A stretch of 64,000 nt of DNA. Source: Halarchaeum nitratireducens. GTDB lineage: Archaea; Halobacteriota; Halobacteria; Halobacteriales; Halobacteriaceae. The DNA lies in assembly GCF_014647155.1 (NCBI RefSeq), contig NZ_BMOQ01000005.1, forward strand, positions 275,600-339,599. Direction: 5' to 3'. Under the pieces are notes generated by a model. That model ran no database searches, was not told where the DNA came from, and worked only from the letters and a program-made list of their open reading frames with translations. Numbering within the stretch: position 1 is the first letter of the stretch; each line of letters starts with the position of its first letter. The position numbers and the translations under genes are program-made. This document shows, piece after piece, positions 18,078 through 27,243 of the stretch.

Positions 18078-19246
18078 CGGGCGACGTCGCCGCCCTGATC
18101 GAGGCGGCCGGCGACGGGATCGACTTCGACGGTCTCGTCGTCGAGGACACCGCCTACGGCTACCGCTTCGAGACGCCCGAGGTCTCGAAGCGCGGGATCG
18201 ACACGAGCGAGCTCGCCGCGCTCGCCGACGGGGATCCGTACGTCGCCAACTGGCGGTACTGGGCGGAGACGGTCGGCGGGCGCGGCACCGCACGGCGGGC
18301 GTTCCTCCGGTGGCTGGAGGGCGCGGACGCCGCGGGGACTGACGACGCCGAAAGTGGCGACGACACCGAGGGGGACAGCGACGCGGGACGAGGCGACGGC
18401 GCGCAGCGCGGGGACACCGACGGGGACGAAGGCGGCGACGACGCGACCGTCGACGCCCGCGAGCGCCTCGCCGCTCTCCGCGACGGCGGCCGCGCCCGGA
18501 CGTGGGGCGAGCTCCGCATCCGCGTTCGCCTCGCGGATGCGGGCGGCGAGCGCGTCTACGACGTCCGCCACCGGGACGACGCCGCCGCCGACCCGCGGGA
18601 CCTCGACGCGTTCCGCGATCCGGGGGCGGCCCACGACCTCGTCAAGTACGACGACCGCGGGCGCTACCGGCCGCTCTCCACCGCGCCCTCGCTCCCGCAC
18701 GGCTGGCAGTTCGTCGAACTCGACGGCGACGCCCTCGTCGATACCGTCGACTTCGTCTACCCGGCCACGGTGGCCAACTGGCACCGCGAGCGCGAGGGGG
18801 CCCTCGACGTCACCCACTGGCGCGAGACGGCGGCGCGACAGACCGGCATCTACGGCCTCGTCTCCGACCTCCCGACCGAGGCGCTCACGTGGGCCGCCGA
18901 GGCCTGTTGCGTCGACAGTCAGTGTCTGAAGCGCCGTGAGTGGGACCACGACGCCGGCACCGAACTCGACGTTCCGCGGGGCGACGGCGAGTTCCCCTGC
19001 CGGGAGCCGTGTTCGCTGTTCGTCGCGGCGGCCCGCGAGTTCACGAAACTCGAAGGCGAGCCCGAGGACACCCACGAGGTGACGCTCTCGGAGAGCGAGG
19101 TCGAGGGCCTCGGCGATCTCGTCGACGCCGTCGCGGAGGACCGCGTGGACGAGGTCCGCGAGGCCGACCTCGACGACGGTGCGAACCGCTATCGCGTGCG
19201 CTATTTGCGCGCGAAGCGCGGCCGCGACCTCGGCATCGACTCCTAG
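18074..19246 (+). CDS. DR2241-family protein, CbiX partner with Cys-rich (Fe-S type) C-terminal region
   Basis: A 390-residue acidic protein. The N-terminal domain (residues 1-90) is followed by an Asp/Gly-rich linker (about 95-135), a second domain, and a cysteine cluster. The cluster reads EACCVDSQCLKRREW with FPCREPCSLF some 25 residues on, spaced as for a 4Fe-4S cluster. In Deinococcus and other genomes this family is fused to or adjacent to CbiX, so a role in tetrapyrrole metal insertion or its redox control is inferred. The ATG overlaps the cbiX stop. The biochemical activity is not known to me. Confidence 0.78.
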   Translation: MTGDVAALIEAAGDGIDFDGLVVEDTAYGYRFETPEVSKRGIDTSELAALADGDPYVANWRYWAETVGGRGTARRAFLRWLEGADAAGTDDAESGDDTEGDSDAGRGDGAQRGDTDGDEGGDDATVDARERLAALRDGGRARTWGELRIRVRLADAGGERVYDVRHRDDAAADPRDLDAFRDPGAAHDLVKYDDRGRYRPLSTAPSLPHGWQFVELDGDALVDTVDFVYPATVANWHREREGALDVTHWRETAARQTGIYGLVSDLPTEALTWAAEACCVDSQCLKRREWDHDAGTELDVPRGDGEFPCREPCSLFVAAAREFTKLEGEPEDTHEVTLSESEVEGLGDLVDAVAEDRVDEVREADLDDGANRYRVRYLRAKRGRDLGIDS

Positions 19247-19791
19247 CGGAGCGCGTACCAGGCCGCGACGCCACAGCAGAGCGCGAGCGCGCCGACCACG
19301 ACCCCGACGAGTTCACTCAGAAGTAACACGGCGAGCACCGCGAGCGCGAGGCCGACCACGGCGATCGCCGCGGGGACGAACGCCCGCGGGTCCGGTCCGT
19401 CGTCGCGCTCCTCCGGCGTCGTGACCTCCCCCAGCGACTCGTCGACCTCGACCGTGTCCGGCGTGTCGCGCTCGACGATCCGCACGGGGATCTCGAGGCG
19501 TTCGGCCCCGTAGCCTGCGGCGATCCGAAGCGTCCCCTCGACCGGACGCGGGCCGGGTTCTCCGACGGAGACGGTGATCCGCTCGCGCGACTCGGGCGGG
19601 ACGTAGTAGTTGCCGCCCGCCGGACGCGCGACCCGCGAGAGAGCCTCGTCGGTGTGGATGTGGACGTGGCTCCCGGCGCCGTGGTTACGGATCTCGACGG
19701 CGAACGACCCGTCCGCCTCGAACGGGACCGGCGAGGCGGCCAACGCGTGCGCGCGGCCGTCGTTCAGGTCGACCGTGAGCGTCAGGGGCAC
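19243..19791 (-). CDS. Haloarchaeal membrane-anchored beta-sandwich protein, 182 aa
   Basis: Residues 1-110 form a soluble beta-rich domain (VEIRNHGAGSHVHIHTDEAL, then YYVPPESRERITVSVGEPG) that looks like an immunoglobulin/NEAT-like sandwich. An acidic linker follows, and two C-terminal transmembrane helices (FVPAAIAVVGLALAVLAVLL and VVVGALALCCGVAAWYAL). There is no N-terminal signal, so the domain should face the cytoplasm, or the protein is tail-inserted. It ends four bases inside the convergent DR2241 gene end. Function unknown; I recall it only as an uncharacterised haloarchaeal family. Confidence 0.7.
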   Translation of the reverse strand: MPLTLTVDLNDGRAHALAASPVPFEADGSFAVEIRNHGAGSHVHIHTDEALSRVARPAGGNYYVPPESRERITVSVGEPGPRPVEGTLRIAAGYGAERLEIPVRIVERDTPDTVEVDESLGEVTTPEERDDGPDPRAFVPAAIAVVGLALAVLAVLLLSELVGVVVGALALCCGVAAWYALR

Positions 19792-19845
19792 GTGCGGCCG
19801 GGGAGACGATGCCCGACAGCAAAAAGCTTCGTCCGCTTCGGCGGG

Positions 19846-20040
19846 CTACGCCGGGGTCTCCTCGCGCATGTCCGGCGGGAGGAGGTTCGGGATGCCGTCC
19901 TCGATCGGGTAGGTCTCGCCGCAGTCCGTGCACGTCAGCGTCCCGGCGACGACCTCGTCGTCCTCCTCGGACTCGACGTCGAGGTCGAGGTCGTGTTTGT
20001 CGAGCGGACAGCAGATGATGTCCATGAGGTCCCGCTTCAT
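19846..20040 (-). CDS. Trm112-like methyltransferase activator
   Basis: A 64-residue zinc-ribbon-like protein: MKRDLMDIICCPLDKHDLDL, a basic-acidic hinge, then LTCTDCGETYPIEDGIPNLL. This is the Trm112 fold, which binds and stabilises several SAM methyltransferases acting on tRNA, rRNA and release factor. Two Cys pairs (CC and CTDC) are present; many haloarchaeal Trm112 proteins have lost them, so a bound zinc is possible here. ATG 20040 is chosen over 20064 because MKRDLMDI is the family start. Confidence 0.9.
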   Translation of the reverse strand: MKRDLMDIICCPLDKHDLDLDVESEEDDEVVAGTLTCTDCGETYPIEDGIPNLLPPDMREETPA

Positions 20041-20124
20041 GCCTCGTGGGTGGGTGGCGGCCACCCAAAAGCCTTCCTCACTTTCCGCGGTCGTCGGTGA
20101 CGGCCCGCCGCTTCGCTGCGCGCG

Positions 20125-21495
20125 TTACGCCTCGAAGGGGTTCGTCCGCACGACCGTCTCCTCGCGGCCGGGTCCGACGCCGAGCGCGTAGGCGGGCACG
20201 CCGAGTTCGTCCTCGACGTACTCGACGTAGGCGCGCGCGTTCGCGGGGAGGGCGTCGTATCCCTCCGCGGCGACGACCTCGGAGTCGAAGGCCTCCCAGC
20301 CGTCGAAGGTCTCGAAGACGGGAGCGCACGCCGCCCAGCGCTCCGTCGTCGCGGGGATCGTCGACACCGTCTCGCCGTCGAGTTCGTAGGCGCGTCCGAC
20401 CTTCACCTCGTCCAACCCCGCGAGCACGTCGAGGTGGTTGATGACGACGCCGGTGAAGCCGTTCGCGCGCGTGGCGTGACGCAGCATCGGGAGGTCGAGC
20501 CACCCGACGCGGCGCGGTCTGCCGGTCACGGTGCCGTACTCGCCGCCCTCGTCTCGGATGTACGTGGCGAGCTCCTCCTCGCGACCCTCGCCCGGCGTGT
20601 AGTCCGGCGTGTCGCCCTCGACGCCGCCGAGTTCGGTGGGGAGCGGGCCGCTTCCGACGCGCGTCAGGTAGGCCTTCACGATGCCGACGACGTCGCCGTC
20701 GTCGCCGCCGACGACGCCGGGGCCGAGACCCGTCCCCGTCGACGCGCCGCCCGCGGTCGGATTCGAGGACGTGACGTAGGGGTAGTTCCCGTGGTCGATG
20801 TCGATGAGGGTGCCCTGCGCGCCCTCGAACATGACGTTCGCGTCGTCGTCGAGGCGGTCGGCGAGGAAGTCGCCGGCGTTCACGAGCATGCCCTCCTCGA
20901 CGAGTCGCTCGGCGTACTCGGAATACTCGGCGTGGAGGGCGTCGATATCGAACGCCTCGTCCACTTCGACGCCGAAGACGTCCTCGGCGAGCGCGCGCTT
21001 TTGCGGGACGACGTACTCCAGTTTCTCGCGGAGCAGGTCGGGGTCGACGAGGTCGCCCACCCGGATGCCGCGCCGGCCGGCCTTGTCCTCGTAGGTCGGG
21101 CCGATGCCGCGTCCGGTGGTGCCGACCTCCTCGCCGTCCTCGCTCTTGGCTTCCTCCTCGATGCCGTCGAGGACGCGGTGGTACGGGAAAATGACGTGTG
21201 CGCGACGCGCGACCCGGACGTCCGGGTCGAGGCCGCGCTCGCGGAGGGCGTCGATCTCCTCGAAGAGCGTGGCGGGGTTGACGACACAGCCGTTGCCGAG
21301 GACGCCGGTCTTGCCGCGGACGGCACCGCTTGGCACGAGCGAGAGCTTGTATTCCTCGCCTTCGTGCACGACGGTGTGGCCGGCGTTGTCGCCGCCCTGA
21401 TAGCGGGCGACGACGTCGACGGCGTCGCCGAAGATGTCGACGACGCCGCCTTTGCCCTCGTCGCCCAACTGCGAGCCGACGATGGTGACGGTCAT
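20125..21495 (-). CDS. purA: Adenylosuccinate synthase
   Basis: A 456-residue GTP-dependent enzyme making adenylosuccinate from IMP and aspartate, the first committed AMP step. The P-loop GDEGKG is at residues 11-16, GDNAGHTVV follows, then GTTGRGIGPTYEDKAGRRG and the C-terminal GPGREETVV. All core motifs are intact. It is single, on the minus strand, with an inverted repeat (GACGTG/CACGTC) at 21558-21571 upstream. Confidence 0.97.
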   Translation of the reverse strand: MTVTIVGSQLGDEGKGGVVDIFGDAVDVVARYQGGDNAGHTVVHEGEEYKLSLVPSGAVRGKTGVLGNGCVVNPATLFEEIDALRERGLDPDVRVARRAHVIFPYHRVLDGIEEEAKSEDGEEVGTTGRGIGPTYEDKAGRRGIRVGDLVDPDLLREKLEYVVPQKRALAEDVFGVEVDEAFDIDALHAEYSEYAERLVEEGMLVNAGDFLADRLDDDANVMFEGAQGTLIDIDHGNYPYVTSSNPTAGGASTGTGLGPGVVGGDDGDVVGIVKAYLTRVGSGPLPTELGGVEGDTPDYTPGEGREEELATYIRDEGGEYGTVTGRPRRVGWLDLPMLRHATRANGFTGVVINHLDVLAGLDEVKVGRAYELDGETVSTIPATTERWAACAPVFETFDGWEAFDSEVVAAEGYDALPANARAYVEYVEDELGVPAYALGVGPGREETVVRTNPFEA

Positions 21496-21557
21496 ACGCC
21501 GGACGTTTCGCCCCCTCGGTGAAACTCGTTACGGTCCCCGTTCCCGAGATGTACACA

Positions 21558-21571
21558 GACGTGGACACGTC
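21558..21571. promoter_or_regulatory. Inverted repeat upstream of purA
   Basis: GACGTG and CACGTC flank GA in a perfect 6-bp inverted repeat, 63-76 bp before the purA ATG. The position fits an upstream activator or repressor site for purA. Short palindromes made of CG-rich words are common in this base composition, so this is weak evidence. Confidence 0.35.
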
Positions 21572-21723
21572 GCGGTATCGAGCTCGTTTGGCTACCCACG
21601 TACGGGCCCACTAATCGGGGCAGAAAGACGTAAGCCCTCCCCGTGTGAAACCACGGGACACGCCCGCACTCTCCGGGGCGTAGGACAACCTTTAAACGCT
21701 GTCCCGACGAGTTAACAAATGCC

Positions 21724-22029
21724 ATGATAGACCGGCTTGAGAAAGAGGTTGATATGCTCGAACGCCATCTCGAAGTGCTCCGGATGGTCATCGAGAACGA
21801 GCCCATCGGGATCGTCAAGATGTCCAACGAGACGGGCTACCCGCACCACAAGGTCCGCTACTCCCTCCGCGTCCTCGAAGAGGAGAACCTCATCGAGCCC
21901 TCCAGTCAGGGCGCGATCACGACCGACCACACCCACGAGTTCGTCGAGGAACTCGATGAGAAGGTCGACGAGACCGTCCAGAAGCTCCAGTCGATGAAGA
22001 TCGAGGCCCCCGCCGAAGCGGAGAACTAG
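21724..22029 (+). CDS. Winged-helix transcriptional regulator, 101 aa
   Basis: MIDRLEKEVDMLERHLEVLR is an N-terminal helix, followed by a helix-turn-helix (PIGIVKMSNETGYPHHKVRY) and wing (SLRVLEEENLIEPSSQG). A C-terminal amphipathic helix (FVEELDEKVDETVQKLQSM) suits dimerisation. The promoter is clear: CTTTAAAC about 30 bp before the ATG. Its stop overlaps the end of the convergent acidic protein gene by four bases. The target is unknown. It is one of the better-conserved haloarchaeal small regulators by eye. Confidence 0.82.
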   Translation: MIDRLEKEVDMLERHLEVLRMVIENEPIGIVKMSNETGYPHHKVRYSLRVLEEENLIEPSSQGAITTDHTHEFVEELDEKVDETVQKLQSMKIEAPAEAEN

Positions 22030-24392
22030 AGCCCGGGCACGGTCACGTGGAACGATCCCGCGCGATCCTCCACGAGACAGAGGTGGTAGCCGCGTTTGCG
22101 AGCGACTCTCACGTAACTCTCCTTCTCGCTTCGCCGCAGGAAGCTGCCGTCCGACGTCGCATCGTTCGCCGCTTCCAGCGCGTCCGGTTCGAAGAACGAC
22201 GCCGTGACGTAGAACGCCGCCGTCAGCGTCTCCACGCCCTCGCTGATCCGCGACGCCGCCGCCGTCAACGCCTCCATCTCGTCGCCGTCGACGGGGCCGC
22301 GGCCGGTGTTCAGCGCCGCGACGGCGAGCGGATCGCCCATGCCGTCGCGTAACACGACGTCGAAGGACTCCGTCACCGTCTCACCGCTCTCGGTCCCGAC
22401 CGCCACCGTCCCGTCGAGTTCCGCGCGGTCGATCTCCGGGATCGCCTCGTAGAGCTCCGCGAGGCCGGTCCGGTGCCCGGTCTCGTCTATCTCGAACGGG
22501 AGGTCGCGGACGACCCACGAGACGAACCGATAGGGCGCGGACGCTTCGAGGAACGTCCGATAGTCGTCGCCCGACACCGTGGCGTCAACCGCGTCGAAGC
22601 TCGTGTGGTGTTCGAGCCGGAGGTTCGCGTCGATCGCCTCGGGGTCGGCCTCCCCGAGCGCGTCCAGGGTCGGCTCGGCCTTCGACTCGTAGCGCACGAA
22701 GAGGTTCGTCCCCGCGAGTGCCGTCTCGGGGTCGAGCTCGGTCGCGGGATCGACCCGCCCGCCCGCGGCGTCGAGCGCCGACTCCAGCTCCGCGACGCGA
22801 TCCTCCAGCGTCGCTACCGTCTCGCGGAGGTCGTCGCGCTCCGCGCGGAGCCGATCGAGCTCCGCGTCGCGTTCCTCCACCGCCGCCTCGGCCGTCTCGG
22901 CCCGCTCCGTCAGCGTCTCGACTCGCTCCGCACGCTCGGCGAGGCGGTCCTCGTAGTCGGCGATGCGCGCTTCTCGCTCCTCGATCGCCTCCCGCAGTTC
23001 CGCGACGTGCACCTCGCGTTCGGCCACCCCGACGCGCTCCGTCCCGTTCTCCGGCGCCGGTCCGTCAGCGTCGGCGTCGGCGTCGTCGTCGGCTTTCGTT
23101 CCGGTTCTGACCCCGTCGCCGTCCGCGCCCGCGTCATCGGCGTCCGGCCCCGAATCCGCCGGAGACGTCTCGTCGGCCCCGACGGAGCCGGGGCGTTCGT
23201 CGTCCCCCGTGGGTCTGTCGTCGGCCGTCGGCGCGTCGCGTCCCGTCGTCCGCGCGTCCGCCGTCGCCCCGACGTCAACCCCGTCGTCGCTTTCCGCGGT
23301 CTCAGTCCTTTCACCGTCGCTTTGCACGGCGTCGGTCTCTTCGGCGTCGGCCGTCGGCGCGTCACGCTCGCTCGTCACGTCCCCCCGTCGATCGCTCGCT
23401 CCGTCGTCGCGGTCGGCGTCGACCGGAGAGTCGCTACCGGCCCCGAGCGATTCCAGCGCCGCGGCGTCCGATTCGCCACCGGAATCCCCGGCGTCGGTGT
23501 CGTCCGCGTCCTCGTCGCTGGTCCCGTCCCGGCTCTCGTCGTCAGCCTCGCCCGGGCTCTCGTCGCCGGTTCCGCCTGCGCCACCGTCGGCGTCGGCCCC
23601 TTCGTCGTCCGCGGGTCCGGCGGCCGCGATGGCGAGCTCGTCGGGGACGTCGCGCTCGCGAGTTCCCTCTCCACCGGCGTCGTCGCTCTCGTGCGCGTCC
23701 TCGTCGTCGACCCTGTCGTTCTCGTCCGCGAGCGCCGCGCCACCGACGGTCGCCGCGTCGTCGCCGCGCACCTCGGTGTCCGCTCCGGCCCTCGTCGCGT
23801 CGTCGCCGCCGGCCCCGGCCGCCGCACCGTCGGTCCCGTCGACCGACTCCTCGGGTTCCGGGAGGTCCGGGAAGTCGAAGTCGACCGAGACGACGTCGTA
23901 GACGCCGACTTCGTCGGCCGCGCGTTCGAACGCCTCCTCGCCCGTGAGCACCGTCGGCACGTTCCCGACGAAGGCGACGGGGAACGAGCGACCGCCGTAG
24001 TAGGCGACGTAATAGTCGCCGCTCAGGACGTTCTCCGAGAGCTCGACGTAGCCCGTGAACCCCGCGTCGCGGAGCGCCTCGTCGGTCTCTGCGAGCGGCG
24101 TCTCGTTCGTGTAGTAGCGTGCGCGCGTCTCGCCGTCCGATTCGTGCATCGCCAAGAGGAGGGAGAGGGACCGTTCCGGTGCGCTTCGGGCCTCGCCCGA
24201 CCCCTCGACGACGTCCGCGACGGTGCCGTCGGCGACGGCGACGGCGCGGCCGTTGACGAAGAAGAGGTGCGCGCCGCCGGCGGCGACGACGCCGGAGAAG
24301 TCCGCGGCCGCGAGTTGGGCGAGCGCGTCCGCACCGCCCTCGTAGGGACGGGCGTCCCACGACTCGACGCGCTCGGCCGTGCGTGTCTGCAT
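22026..24392 (-). CDS. Large acidic coiled-coil protein with conserved end domains, 788 aa
   Basis: The layout is a folded N-terminal domain of about 185 residues (GVVAAGGAHLFFVNGRAVAV, GDYYVAYYGGRSFPVAFVGN). A very acidic Asp/Gly/Ser/Thr/Glu stretch of about 240 residues follows and is likely disordered. Next is a coiled coil of about 100 residues (REAIEEREARIADYEDRLAE and onward), then a C-terminal domain of about 250 residues (NLFVRYESKAEPTLDALGEA to FHVTVPGL). There is no membrane segment or signal. The end domains look like a haloarchaea-specific uncharacterised family. A scaffold or DNA-associated role is possible from the coiled coil, but I do not assign one. It is transcribed alone and convergent to the winged-helix gene. 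Confidence 0.75.
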   Translation of the reverse strand: MQTRTAERVESWDARPYEGGADALAQLAAADFSGVVAAGGAHLFFVNGRAVAVADGTVADVVEGSGEARSAPERSLSLLLAMHESDGETRARYYTNETPLAETDEALRDAGFTGYVELSENVLSGDYYVAYYGGRSFPVAFVGNVPTVLTGEEAFERAADEVGVYDVVSVDFDFPDLPEPEESVDGTDGAAAGAGGDDATRAGADTEVRGDDAATVGGAALADENDRVDDEDAHESDDAGGEGTRERDVPDELAIAAAGPADDEGADADGGAGGTGDESPGEADDESRDGTSDEDADDTDAGDSGGESDAAALESLGAGSDSPVDADRDDGASDRRGDVTSERDAPTADAEETDAVQSDGERTETAESDDGVDVGATADARTTGRDAPTADDRPTGDDERPGSVGADETSPADSGPDADDAGADGDGVRTGTKADDDADADADGPAPENGTERVGVAEREVHVAELREAIEEREARIADYEDRLAERAERVETLTERAETAEAAVEERDAELDRLRAERDDLRETVATLEDRVAELESALDAAGGRVDPATELDPETALAGTNLFVRYESKAEPTLDALGEADPEAIDANLRLEHHTSFDAVDATVSGDDYRTFLEASAPYRFVSWVVRDLPFEIDETGHRTGLAELYEAIPEIDRAELDGTVAVGTESGETVTESFDVVLRDGMGDPLAVAALNTGRGPVDGDEMEALTAAASRISEGVETLTAAFYVTASFFEPDALEAANDATSDGSFLRRSEKESYVRVARKRGYHLCLVEDRAGSFHVTVPGL

Positions 24393-24435
24393 ACGCCCCC
24401 CGTGGCGGCACCGACGTAAAACGTTTTCCGGAGAC

Positions 24436-24714
24436 CTACAGCTTGCCGCCGGCGTCGTCCGCGAGCTCCTCCATGCGCTTGGAGATCCGACCGGCGTTGG
24501 AGAACTCGTCCTCGCTCATGGCGACCGCCAGCGCGTTACCGAGGACGAAGACCGCGTGCTTGTGTTCGCTCTTCGACTTGTGGACGTGTGAGGGGTCGAT
24601 GTCGAGCTCCTCGTACGGCTCGAAGACGCTCGCGTCGACGCCCTCGTACCCCGAGAACGTCTCTTTGATCTCCACCATCTCCTCGTGGAGTTCGAGCAGT
24701 TCGTCCTTGTGCAT
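24436..24714 (-). CDS. UPF0058-family protein, 92 aa
   Basis: MHKDELLELHEEMVEIKETF, then SHVHKSKSEHKHAVFVLGNA and AVAMSEDEFSNAGRISKRME. This is the compact helical UPF0058 family found across haloarchaea and methanogens. Its function is unknown. The protein is full length, soluble and acidic. It lies upstream of the large coiled-coil gene on the same strand, separated by 43 bp. Confidence 0.88.
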   Translation of the reverse strand: MHKDELLELHEEMVEIKETFSGYEGVDASVFEPYEELDIDPSHVHKSKSEHKHAVFVLGNALAVAMSEDEFSNAGRISKRMEELADDAGGKL

Positions 24715-24781
24715 ACCGCGAATTGGACACAGCGAGGGTTAAACCTTGCTCGCCAGCCGGTCACACACGTGAAAAGGCGAG

Positions 24782-24994
24782 TTAGAAGACGTACTCGTCG
24801 TCGTGGCCCATCATGCCCTCGTCCTCGAGGCCCGGCTCGTCCTCGTCCATCGGCCCGCTGGTCTTGTACGCTTTGATACCGGCGGAGAGGAGGTCCTTGA
24901 TCGCGTCCTCCCGCGTGAGGAACTCGCCCTGCTCGACGAGCTGGGCGATCTGCATCTCGATGTGGTCGGGGATGTTGATTTCGACCTTTGGCAT
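24782..24994 (-). CDS. Ribbon-helix-helix (CopG-like) DNA-binding protein, 70 aa
   Basis: MPKVEINIPDHIEMQIAQLV forms the N-terminal strand and first helix, and FLTREDAIKDLLSAGIKAYK the second. That is the ribbon-helix-helix dimer fold. The C-terminal 25 residues are a Met/Gly/Asp tail ending DDEYVF. Such small proteins autoregulate or control nearby genes in haloarchaea. The TATA-like GCTTATAC on this strand lies about 27 bp before the start. The neighbours give no toxin partner, so it is probably a plain regulator. Confidence 0.8.
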   Translation of the reverse strand: MPKVEINIPDHIEMQIAQLVEQGEFLTREDAIKDLLSAGIKAYKTSGPMDEDEPGLEDEGMMGHDDEYVF

Positions 24995-25156
24995 TCGTCT
25001 ACTCCGAGGTTTGGCGTCGCTTGGTATAAGCTTGGCGGGGCGATTTGACTATTAGAGGAATTATCATTACTGTATCCGAAAACATAGTTCCCTCTCCGTA
25101 TTGCGTTGGTTCCCGGTACCGGTACGCTCAGGGGCGTTCGGGACGTGTCGGTCGGT

Positions 25157-25762
25157 ATGGACGAGACGGACGTGCGCGACGTCACGGCCCTCTATCGGGA
25201 GTTCGGCGACGAGCGCCTCCCGCCGGGCCAGCGCGAAGTCGAACGCTTCCCCGTGCTCTCGATGGGGGGTACGCCCGACTGGGACCCGGAGACGTGGTCG
25301 TTCGACGTGGGCGGCGCGATCGAGCGGCCCCGATCGTTCACGTGGGAGGAGTTCCGCGAGCTCCCGAGCGAGACGCAACGGCAGGACTTCCACTGCGTCA
25401 CCGGCTGGAGCAAGTTCGACTGCGAGTTCACGGGCGTCACCGCGACGTCGCTCCTCGACGCCGTCGGCGTCGAGTCCGACGCCGTGCACGTCATGTTCCA
25501 CGCCCTCGACGGCTATACGACCGACCTCCCGCTCGACGCCGTCGCGCGCGACGAGGTGCTGTTCGCGTGGGGGTACGACGGCGACGCCCTCCCGCGAGAA
25601 CACGGCGGACCGCTGCGCGTCGTCACTCCGCACAAGTACGCCTACAAGGGCGCGAAGTGGGTCGACGGCGTCACGCTCCTCACCGAGCCCGAGCGGGGCT
25701 ACTGGGAGCAGCGGGGGTACTCCGTGACCGCGGATCCGTGGAGCGAGGAGCGCTACTCGTGA
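25157..25762 (+). CDS. Sulfite-oxidase-like molybdopterin oxidoreductase
   Basis: A 201-residue soluble protein of the sulfite oxidase/MsrP fold. The N-terminal half has GTPDWDPETWSFDVGG, the middle has FHCVTGWSKFDCEF with the Mo-ligand Cys at residue 80, and HALDGYTTDLPLD and KYAYKGAKWV follow. No signal peptide is present, so it is cytoplasmic, unlike MsrP. Archaeal homologues are uncharacterised; reduction of S- or N-oxides is the general expectation. ATG 25157 is preferred to the in-frame 25106, because the family begins near here. MobA in this window belongs to the same cofactor system. Confidence 0.85.
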   Translation: MDETDVRDVTALYREFGDERLPPGQREVERFPVLSMGGTPDWDPETWSFDVGGAIERPRSFTWEEFRELPSETQRQDFHCVTGWSKFDCEFTGVTATSLLDAVGVESDAVHVMFHALDGYTTDLPLDAVARDEVLFAWGYDGDALPREHGGPLRVVTPHKYAYKGAKWVDGVTLLTEPERGYWEQRGYSVTADPWSEERYS

Positions 25763-25869
25763 CGCTGCCGCCCTCGATCGGTTCGTCGGGCGGCGGCGCC
25801 CGCGGTCGAGCGCGCCGACGCGTCGTCGGTCGTAGGGGCTAAGGCGCGCGCACTCCGAGTCCGTAGTAG

Positions 25870-27243
25870 ATGGATTCACGCGAGGGTATCGCACGGGCCG
25901 ACACCGCACGGCTCGTCAGTCGGACGGTCCGCCTGCCGGACGCGTCGCTGACGGGCGTACTGCGGACGCTCGGGCGGCCGAACGCCGTGTGGACGGCGCC
26001 TGACGAACCCGGCGTCGTCGGCTACGGGGCCGCGGCGCAGGTGACCGCCGACGGCGCGGAACGCTTCGGAGCGGTCCGCGAACGCGCCGACGACGTGCTC
26101 GCGTCGCCGGACCGCCCCGCGGACGCCCCCGCGGTGGCCCGGCCGCGCTTCCTCGGCGGCTTCGCCTTTCACGACGGCCACGCGGGGACGGGGCCGTGGG
26201 ACGGCTTCCCGACCGCCGCGTTCGTCCTCCCGCACGTGCAGGTCGTCACCGGGGCCGGCGAGACGTGGCTGACCGTGAACGCGCACGGGGAGAACGCGAG
26301 CGAGTCGGCCGTCGAGCGGACGCTTCGGGACGTGACCGAGCGCTTCGCGCCCGACGAGCGCGCGGCCGCGTCGCCCCCCGGCGTCGTCGCGACGGAGCGC
26401 ACGACGTCGCGCGCCGAGTGGCGCGAGCAGGTGCGCGCCGCGACCGGCCGCATTCGCTCGGGCGAACTGGAGAAGGTGGTGCTCGCCCAGGCGCTCGACG
26501 TGACGCTCGCCGGGGCGTTCTCGCTCCCCGACGCGATGGCGCGCCTCGGAGACACCTATCCCTCGTGCTTTCGCTTCGCGCTCCGGCCGACGAACGGCGC
26601 GGCGTTCTTCGGCGCGTCGCCCGAGCGCCTCGTCACCCGCGACGGCGACGCCCTCCGGACGGGCGCGCTCGCGGCGACGGTCGGACGCGGCGGGACGCCG
26701 GACGAGGATCAGCAGCTCGCGGCCGACCTCCGCTCGTCGTCGAAATACCGCCACGAGCACGAAGTCGTCGCCGAGCGGATCCGCGACCAGCTCGCCGACG
26801 TAGCGACGGCCGTCGAGACGGGCGAGCGCCGCGTCCGCAAGCTCGAAACCGTCCAGCACCTCTTCACGCCGATCACGGCATCGAGCGACGCGCACGTCCT
26901 CACCCTCGTGGAGGCGCTCCACCCGACGCCCGCGGTGGGCGGGCTCCCGCCGGACGCCGCGCTCCGCGTGATCCGGGAGACCGAGACGTTCGATCGCGGG
27001 TGGTACGCCGCGCCGGTCGGGTGGTTCGACCGGTCGGGCGACGGGACGTTCGCGGTCGCGCTCCGCTCCGCGCTCGCCGACGAGACGCGCGTCCGTCCGT
27101 TCGCCGGCGCGGGCATCGTCGCCGACTCCGACCCGGACACCGAGTGGGACGAGGTCCAGTTGAAGTACCGACCGATTCTCGACGTCTTCGAGGACGACGG
27201 AGACGACGGAACGGACGCGCGCTCGGGGGGCGGCGACGCGTGA
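25870..27243 (+). CDS. menF: Isochorismate synthase
   Basis: A 457-residue chorismate-utilising enzyme converting chorismate to isochorismate at the entry to menaquinone synthesis. The C-terminal catalytic domain has LEKVVLAQALDV, FFGASPERLVTRDGDAL, ATVGRGGTPDED, a KYRHEHEVVAERI segment, VQHLFTPI, HPTPAVGGLPP, FAGAGIVADSDP and finally DEVQLKYRPIL. GTG 27240 of menD overlaps its TGA (GTGA junction). The product passes straight to MenD. Menaquinone is the main respiratory quinone of haloarchaea. Confidence 0.95.
   Translation: MDSREGIARADTARLVSRTVRLPDASLTGVLRTLGRPNAVWTAPDEPGVVGYGAAAQVTADGAERFGAVRERADDVLASPDRPADAPAVARPRFLGGFAFHDGHAGTGPWDGFPTAAFVLPHVQVVTGAGETWLTVNAHGENASESAVERTLRDVTERFAPDERAAASPPGVVATERTTSRAEWREQVRAATGRIRSGELEKVVLAQALDVTLAGAFSLPDAMARLGDTYPSCFRFALRPTNGAAFFGASPERLVTRDGDALRTGALAATVGRGGTPDEDQQLAADLRSSSKYRHEHEVVAERIRDQLADVATAVETGERRVRKLETVQHLFTPITASSDAHVLTLVEALHPTPAVGGLPPDAALRVIRETETFDRGWYAAPVGWFDRSGDGTFAVALRSALADETRVRPFAGAGIVADSDPDTEWDEVQLKYRPILDVFEDDGDDGTDARSGGGDA

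Noticed and set aside
22473..24419. A 648-codon plus-strand open frame opposite the acidic coiled-coil gene
   Set aside because: Antisense mirror of an Asp/Glu-rich gene, giving Val/Arg repeats with no protein character.
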